Shown: positions 15,845 through 18,640 of the stretch, in pieces
How positions within the stretch are numbered: the stretch's first letter is position 1
Layout: every line of letters starts with the position of its first letter
Assembly: GCA_903847655.1 (NCBI GenBank)
Contig: CAINEG010000050.1
Location: 1 to 18,640 of the forward strand
Length of the DNA: 18,640 bases
Direction: 5' to 3'
Origin: an uncultured Bacteroidota bacterium
GTDB lineage: Bacteria > Bacteroidota > Bacteroidia > Chitinophagales > Chitinophagaceae
Made by a program: the position numbers and the translations under genes
The notes under the pieces: generated by a model
What the model was told of the DNA's origin: nothing
The model's database searches: none
What the model saw: the letters and a program-made list of their open reading frames with translations, nothing else

Positions 15845-17626
15845 ATGGAATCTAAAAGACTCTTCGATTGTATCGAACATCAATTAGCACATTTCCCACA
15901 AGAGGATATGTTGGCTGCCAAAGAAAATGGACAATGGCGTAAATATGCTACTCAAGAAGTAGCACAAATTGCCAATGAATTAAGTGCTGGATTACTAAGT
16001 CTGGGTTTATCTGCCCATAATTTTTCTCCAGAAGGCAGCGATAAAATTGCAGTAATAAGTACTAACCGCCCAGAATGGATATTTGGTGATTTCGCCGCCC
16101 AACAATTAGGTATTATTTGGGTGCCTGTGTATCCTACTACGAATCCCTTAGAACTTAGTTTTATATTGAATGATGCCTCTGTTAAATATATGTTCGCAAG
16201 CAATCAAGAACTATATGATAAGGTGATGTCTATTAAAGACAAAGTAGATTGTTTAAAAGAGGTTTATACATTTGATCGCATCGCTGGTGCCAAACATTGG
16301 ACTGAATTAAGAAAAACTGATGCACAATTGTTAGCGCAAGTAGAACAAATTAAAAAAACCATTCCTGTAGACCAGGTGGCTACTTTTATTTATACTTCAG
16401 GTACCACAGGTACGCCTAAGGGGGTGATGTTGTCGCATAGAAATATTTATTTTAATCTAATGATGGGAAAAAAATCATTTCCTTTCAACGATGCACCAGA
16501 TCAAAAAGTACTCAGCTTTTTACCATTGAATCATATTTTTGAAAAGCTCGCTTCTTATATTTATTTGTATAGTGGTATGAGTATTTATTATGCCGAAAGT
16601 CTAGAAACTATTGGCGATAATTTAAAAGAAATTTCACCAGATGGATTCTCTACCGTGCCTAGGCTTTTAGAAAAAATGTTTGAAAAAATAATGATGAAGG
16701 GAGAGGAGTTGACAGGTGTAAAAAGAAAATTATTTTTCTGGGCAGTTGCCTTGGGAGAAAAATATGATAATTTAATTCCAGGATCTTGGTGGTACCGAAC
16801 CCAATTAAAACTAGCCAATAAATTAATATTTGTAAAATGGCGTGAAGCAGTTGGAAGCAATGTAAAGTTCATTGTTACAGGAGGTGCTGCTTGTCAAGTA
16901 AAATTATTACGCATTTTTAATGCAGCGCAAATACCCGTGTATGAAGGCTATGGTCCAACAGAGAATAGCCCCATTATTAGTGTGAATCAACGTAACCCAG
17001 GTGGCTCTAAATATGGTACCGTAGGCCCTGTGATAGAAGGGGTACAGTATAAGTTAGAAGCAGATGGAGAAATATGTGTAGCGGGTCCAAGTGTAATGTT
17101 GGGTTATTATAAGCGTCCCGATTTAACGGCCGAAACTATTATTGATGGTTGGTTGCATACGGGGGATATCGGTGTGGTAGAAGATGGCAAGTATTTAAAA
17201 ATCACCGATCGCAAAAAAGAATTATTTAAAACCAGTGGTGGTAAATATGTGGCACCTCAGCCTATAGAAAATAAAATGAAGGAGAGCCCTTACATTGAAC
17301 AAATCATGCTGATTGGTGATAATAGACGTTTTGTAAGTGCCTTAATCGTGCCCTCTTTTGCTAAATTAAAAGAATGGGCCAAGCAACATGGAATAGAATA
17401 TGTAAGCAATGCAGAAATTATAAAAAATAGTATGGTGCTTATCATGATACAAGATACCATTGATGAGTATAACAAATTGTTCAATCAAGTAGAACAAGTT
17501 AAAAAATTTGCTTTAATACCAAGAGAGTGGAATATTGATAACGCAGAAATGACCCCTAAGTTAAGTCTGAAAAGAAAAGTGGTATTGGCGAATTTTGAAA
17601 AAGAGATTGAAGCGATGTATGTATAA
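15845..17626 (+). CDS. Long-chain fatty acid-CoA ligase (AMP-forming)
   Basis: Activates long-chain fatty acids to acyl-CoA through an acyl-adenylate, for degradation or lipid assembly. 593 residues, of the length and style of bacterial FadD15-like/LC-FACS enzymes. Motifs in order: YTSGTTGTPKG at 183-193 (AMP-binding P-loop), FLPLNHIFEK at 225-234, VTGGAA at 344-349, EGYGPTENSP at 367-376, GWLHTGDIG at 435-443 and the hinge/C-terminal lysine region TDRKKELFKTSGGKYVAPQPIE at 454-475. No transmembrane or signal segment is apparent. Exact chain-length preference cannot be read from sequence. It stands alone behind a terminator; its stop codon TAA overlaps the first possible ATG of the next gene by one base, so the two are likely co-transcribed. 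Confidence 0.93.
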   Translation: MESKRLFDCIEHQLAHFPQEDMLAAKENGQWRKYATQEVAQIANELSAGLLSLGLSAHNFSPEGSDKIAVISTNRPEWIFGDFAAQQLGIIWVPVYPTTNPLELSFILNDASVKYMFASNQELYDKVMSIKDKVDCLKEVYTFDRIAGAKHWTELRKTDAQLLAQVEQIKKTIPVDQVATFIYTSGTTGTPKGVMLSHRNIYFNLMMGKKSFPFNDAPDQKVLSFLPLNHIFEKLASYIYLYSGMSIYYAESLETIGDNLKEISPDGFSTVPRLLEKMFEKIMMKGEELTGVKRKLFFWAVALGEKYDNLIPGSWWYRTQLKLANKLIFVKWREAVGSNVKFIVTGGAACQVKLLRIFNAAQIPVYEGYGPTENSPIISVNQRNPGGSKYGTVGPVIEGVQYKLEADGEICVAGPSVMLGYYKRPDLTAETIIDGWLHTGDIGVVEDGKYLKITDRKKELFKTSGGKYVAPQPIENKMKESPYIEQIMLIGDNRRFVSALIVPSFAKLKEWAKQHGIEYVSNAEIIKNSMVLIMIQDTIDEYNKLFNQVEQVKKFALIPREWNIDNAEMTPKLSLKRKVVLANFEKEIEAMYV

Positions 17627-17661
17627 TGGTATTTTATTTTAAAACATTCTTAAATTATAGC

Positions 17662-18546
17662 ATGCTTCAAAAAACTACCTTCTTTTTGTGTTTGGTCTTT
17701 TTTTTTAGCTTAACAAGTAATTCCGTTTTTGCTCAATCTACCAATGGCGACCATCCTAATCCATTTTTTAATTCAAAGGGTAAACTCATTATCATAGGAG
17801 GAGGAAATATACCCGATTCTTTATTTAGTTTTTTTTCCAACTATATTGGAGGCAAGGATCAACCTGTGGTGTATATTCCTACTGCCACCACCGACGAAGA
17901 CTTTATTCAAAAAGGAGAACATCTTTTAAAATTTAGTAGTCGAGGATTTACCAATTTGGCCACCATACATACACGCAATAAAAAAGAGGCCGATGATCCT
18001 AAAAATATTGCACTGCTGCGTAATGCGAAGGGCTTGTACTTTGGAGGTGGAGACCAAGATTTAATTGCAGCCGCTTATGGAGGCACAAAATTGTATGCAG
18101 AATTTATTGCTTTATTAGATAGAGGCGGTGTGATCATGGGTACCTCTGCAGGCGCCACCATTATGGGCTCTTTGTTGATTGGCGGAGACGCCAGAAAAGA
18201 TCTGACCAAGCCTTATGCCATTCAACCTGCGTTTTCATTTATGCAAAATACCGCCATCGACCAACATGTACTAGCACGTAATCGTCAATTTGATTTAATT
18301 CCCGTGATTGAAAATAATCCAAATACTTTAGGGGTGGGTTTAGATGAATCTACGGCCATGATGGTGGAAGCCGGTAAATTTAAAATATGGGGGCCTTCTT
18401 ATGCAATGATTTATGACCCAGAAGATTGGAAAATTCAAAAAAAACAATGGGGTCGTGTGGTGAAACCTTTTAAGATGATGTCTTCTGGTGAAACATTTAA
18501 TTTAGTGACCAGAAAAATAACAGCTTCAACTACAACAGGAGACTAA
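17662..18546 (+). CDS. Secreted cyanophycinase-family serine peptidase (S51)
   Basis: Member of the cyanophycinase (peptidase S51) family, which hydrolyses multi-L-arginyl-poly-L-aspartate to beta-Asp-Arg dipeptides. Numbered from the upstream ATG at 17626: GKLIIIGGGNIPD at 52-64, YFGGGDQDLI at 138-147, the nucleophile elbow MGTSAGATIMG at 171-181 (Ser174), IDQHVLARNRQFDLI at 211-225 (His214) and GLDESTA at 238-244 (Glu241). The Ser-His and His-Glu spacings (40 and 27) are very close to those I recall for Synechocystis CphB (42 and 27). A signal peptide, MLQKTTFFLCLVFFFSLTSNSVFA/Q, begins at the ATG at 17662, which I prefer; the ATG at 17626 would add 12 residues and overlap the acyl-CoA ligase stop. 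Export suggests scavenging of external polymer; a relative with another substrate is possible. No cyanophycin synthetase is in view. Confidence 0.85.
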   Translation: MLQKTTFFLCLVFFFSLTSNSVFAQSTNGDHPNPFFNSKGKLIIIGGGNIPDSLFSFFSNYIGGKDQPVVYIPTATTDEDFIQKGEHLLKFSSRGFTNLATIHTRNKKEADDPKNIALLRNAKGLYFGGGDQDLIAAAYGGTKLYAEFIALLDRGGVIMGTSAGATIMGSLLIGGDARKDLTKPYAIQPAFSFMQNTAIDQHVLARNRQFDLIPVIENNPNTLGVGLDESTAMMVEAGKFKIWGPSYAMIYDPEDWKIQKKQWGRVVKPFKMMSSGETFNLVTRKITASTTTGD

Positions 18547-18552
18547 TTTATT

Positions 18553-18640
18553 TTATTGTTGTAATTCAAATTTTTCTTTGATAATGGTCTGCACATCTTT
18601 GCCTTGAATTTTACTTTCCAACCAAGAAATAATGTCTAAG
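18553..18640 (-). CDS. C-terminus of an unidentified protein, cut by the window edge
   Basis: Reading the minus strand, an open frame runs in from the right edge and ends at a TAA at 18555-18553. The 28 visible residues begin LDIISWLESKIQGKDVQ and end IIKEKFELQQ. It looks like a real helical C-terminus but is too short to assign. It converges on the cyanophycinase gene with only six bases between the two stop codons and no terminator hairpin, so the two transcripts probably overlap. Confidence 0.6.
   Translation of the reverse strand, partial: LDIISWLESKIQGKDVQTIIKEKFELQQ

Noticed and set aside
1..18640. CRISPR arrays, tRNA/rRNA genes, insertion sequences, phage or toxin-antitoxin genes
   Set aside because: No regular repeat-spacer pattern, cloverleaf-like sequence, terminal inverted repeats, transposase or integrase motifs were seen; gene spacing is too tight to hide them.

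Overview
This AT-rich window looks like an ordinary chromosomal segment of a member of the Bacteroidota, possibly a Chitinophagaceae-like lineage; the family-level guess is weak. Reasons: start codons lack Shine-Dalgarno sequences and sit in A/T-rich leaders; exported proteins are cleaved just before Gln (AQ sites); one good TTTG-N19-TAnnTTTG promoter of the Bacteroidota type is visible; and the gene arrangements (TetR-TolC-MFP-RND operon, serC near a DUF1015 gene, pyrH behind a strong terminator) are familiar from that phylum. No rRNA, tRNA, CRISPR array, insertion sequence or phage gene was seen, and no gap between genes exceeds about 125 bases.

Layout. The left edge (1-28) holds the 3' part of a terminator for an upstream gene. 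A plus-strand series follows: pyrH (UMP kinase), an orphan TolC-type outer-membrane protein, a PLP-dependent methionine/kynurenine-type aminotransferase and galK (galactokinase). A 13-bp bidirectional terminator at 4527-4557 separates this series from a minus-strand operon read from right to left: TetR regulator, TolC-type channel, lipoprotein periplasmic adaptor, a large RND permease, and an exported aldose 1-epimerase (galM-like) 19 bases behind the permease. The TetR gene has a perfect 8-bp inverted repeat lying between and over the elements of its promoter, so the operon is probably self-repressed. The promoter position also argues that TetR starts at 12556 rather than at the upstream ATG at 12616.

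Divergently, on the plus strand, a two-TM DUF502 protein, serC (phosphoserine aminotransferase) and a DUF1015 protein form a tight series closed by a terminator at 15750-15780. A long-chain acyl-CoA synthetase follows, then a secreted cyanophycinase-family (S51) serine peptidase. The window ends in the 3' end of an unidentified minus-strand gene converging on it.

How the genes work together. Envelope export dominates the middle: a complete tripartite efflux pump with its repressor. Galactokinase and the exported mutarotase meet tail to tail and could act in sequence on galactose or related sugars. SerC and DUF1015 suggest a serine-biosynthesis unit; the DUF1015 motif IADGHHR resembles the ParB/sulfiredoxin nucleotide-binding box, which raises a testable idea about phosphoserine chemistry. 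I found no convincing wholly new multi-gene system; the best leads are the TetR operator/promoter, the DUF1015-serC pairing, the enlarged RND permease and the mutarotase attached to the efflux operon.
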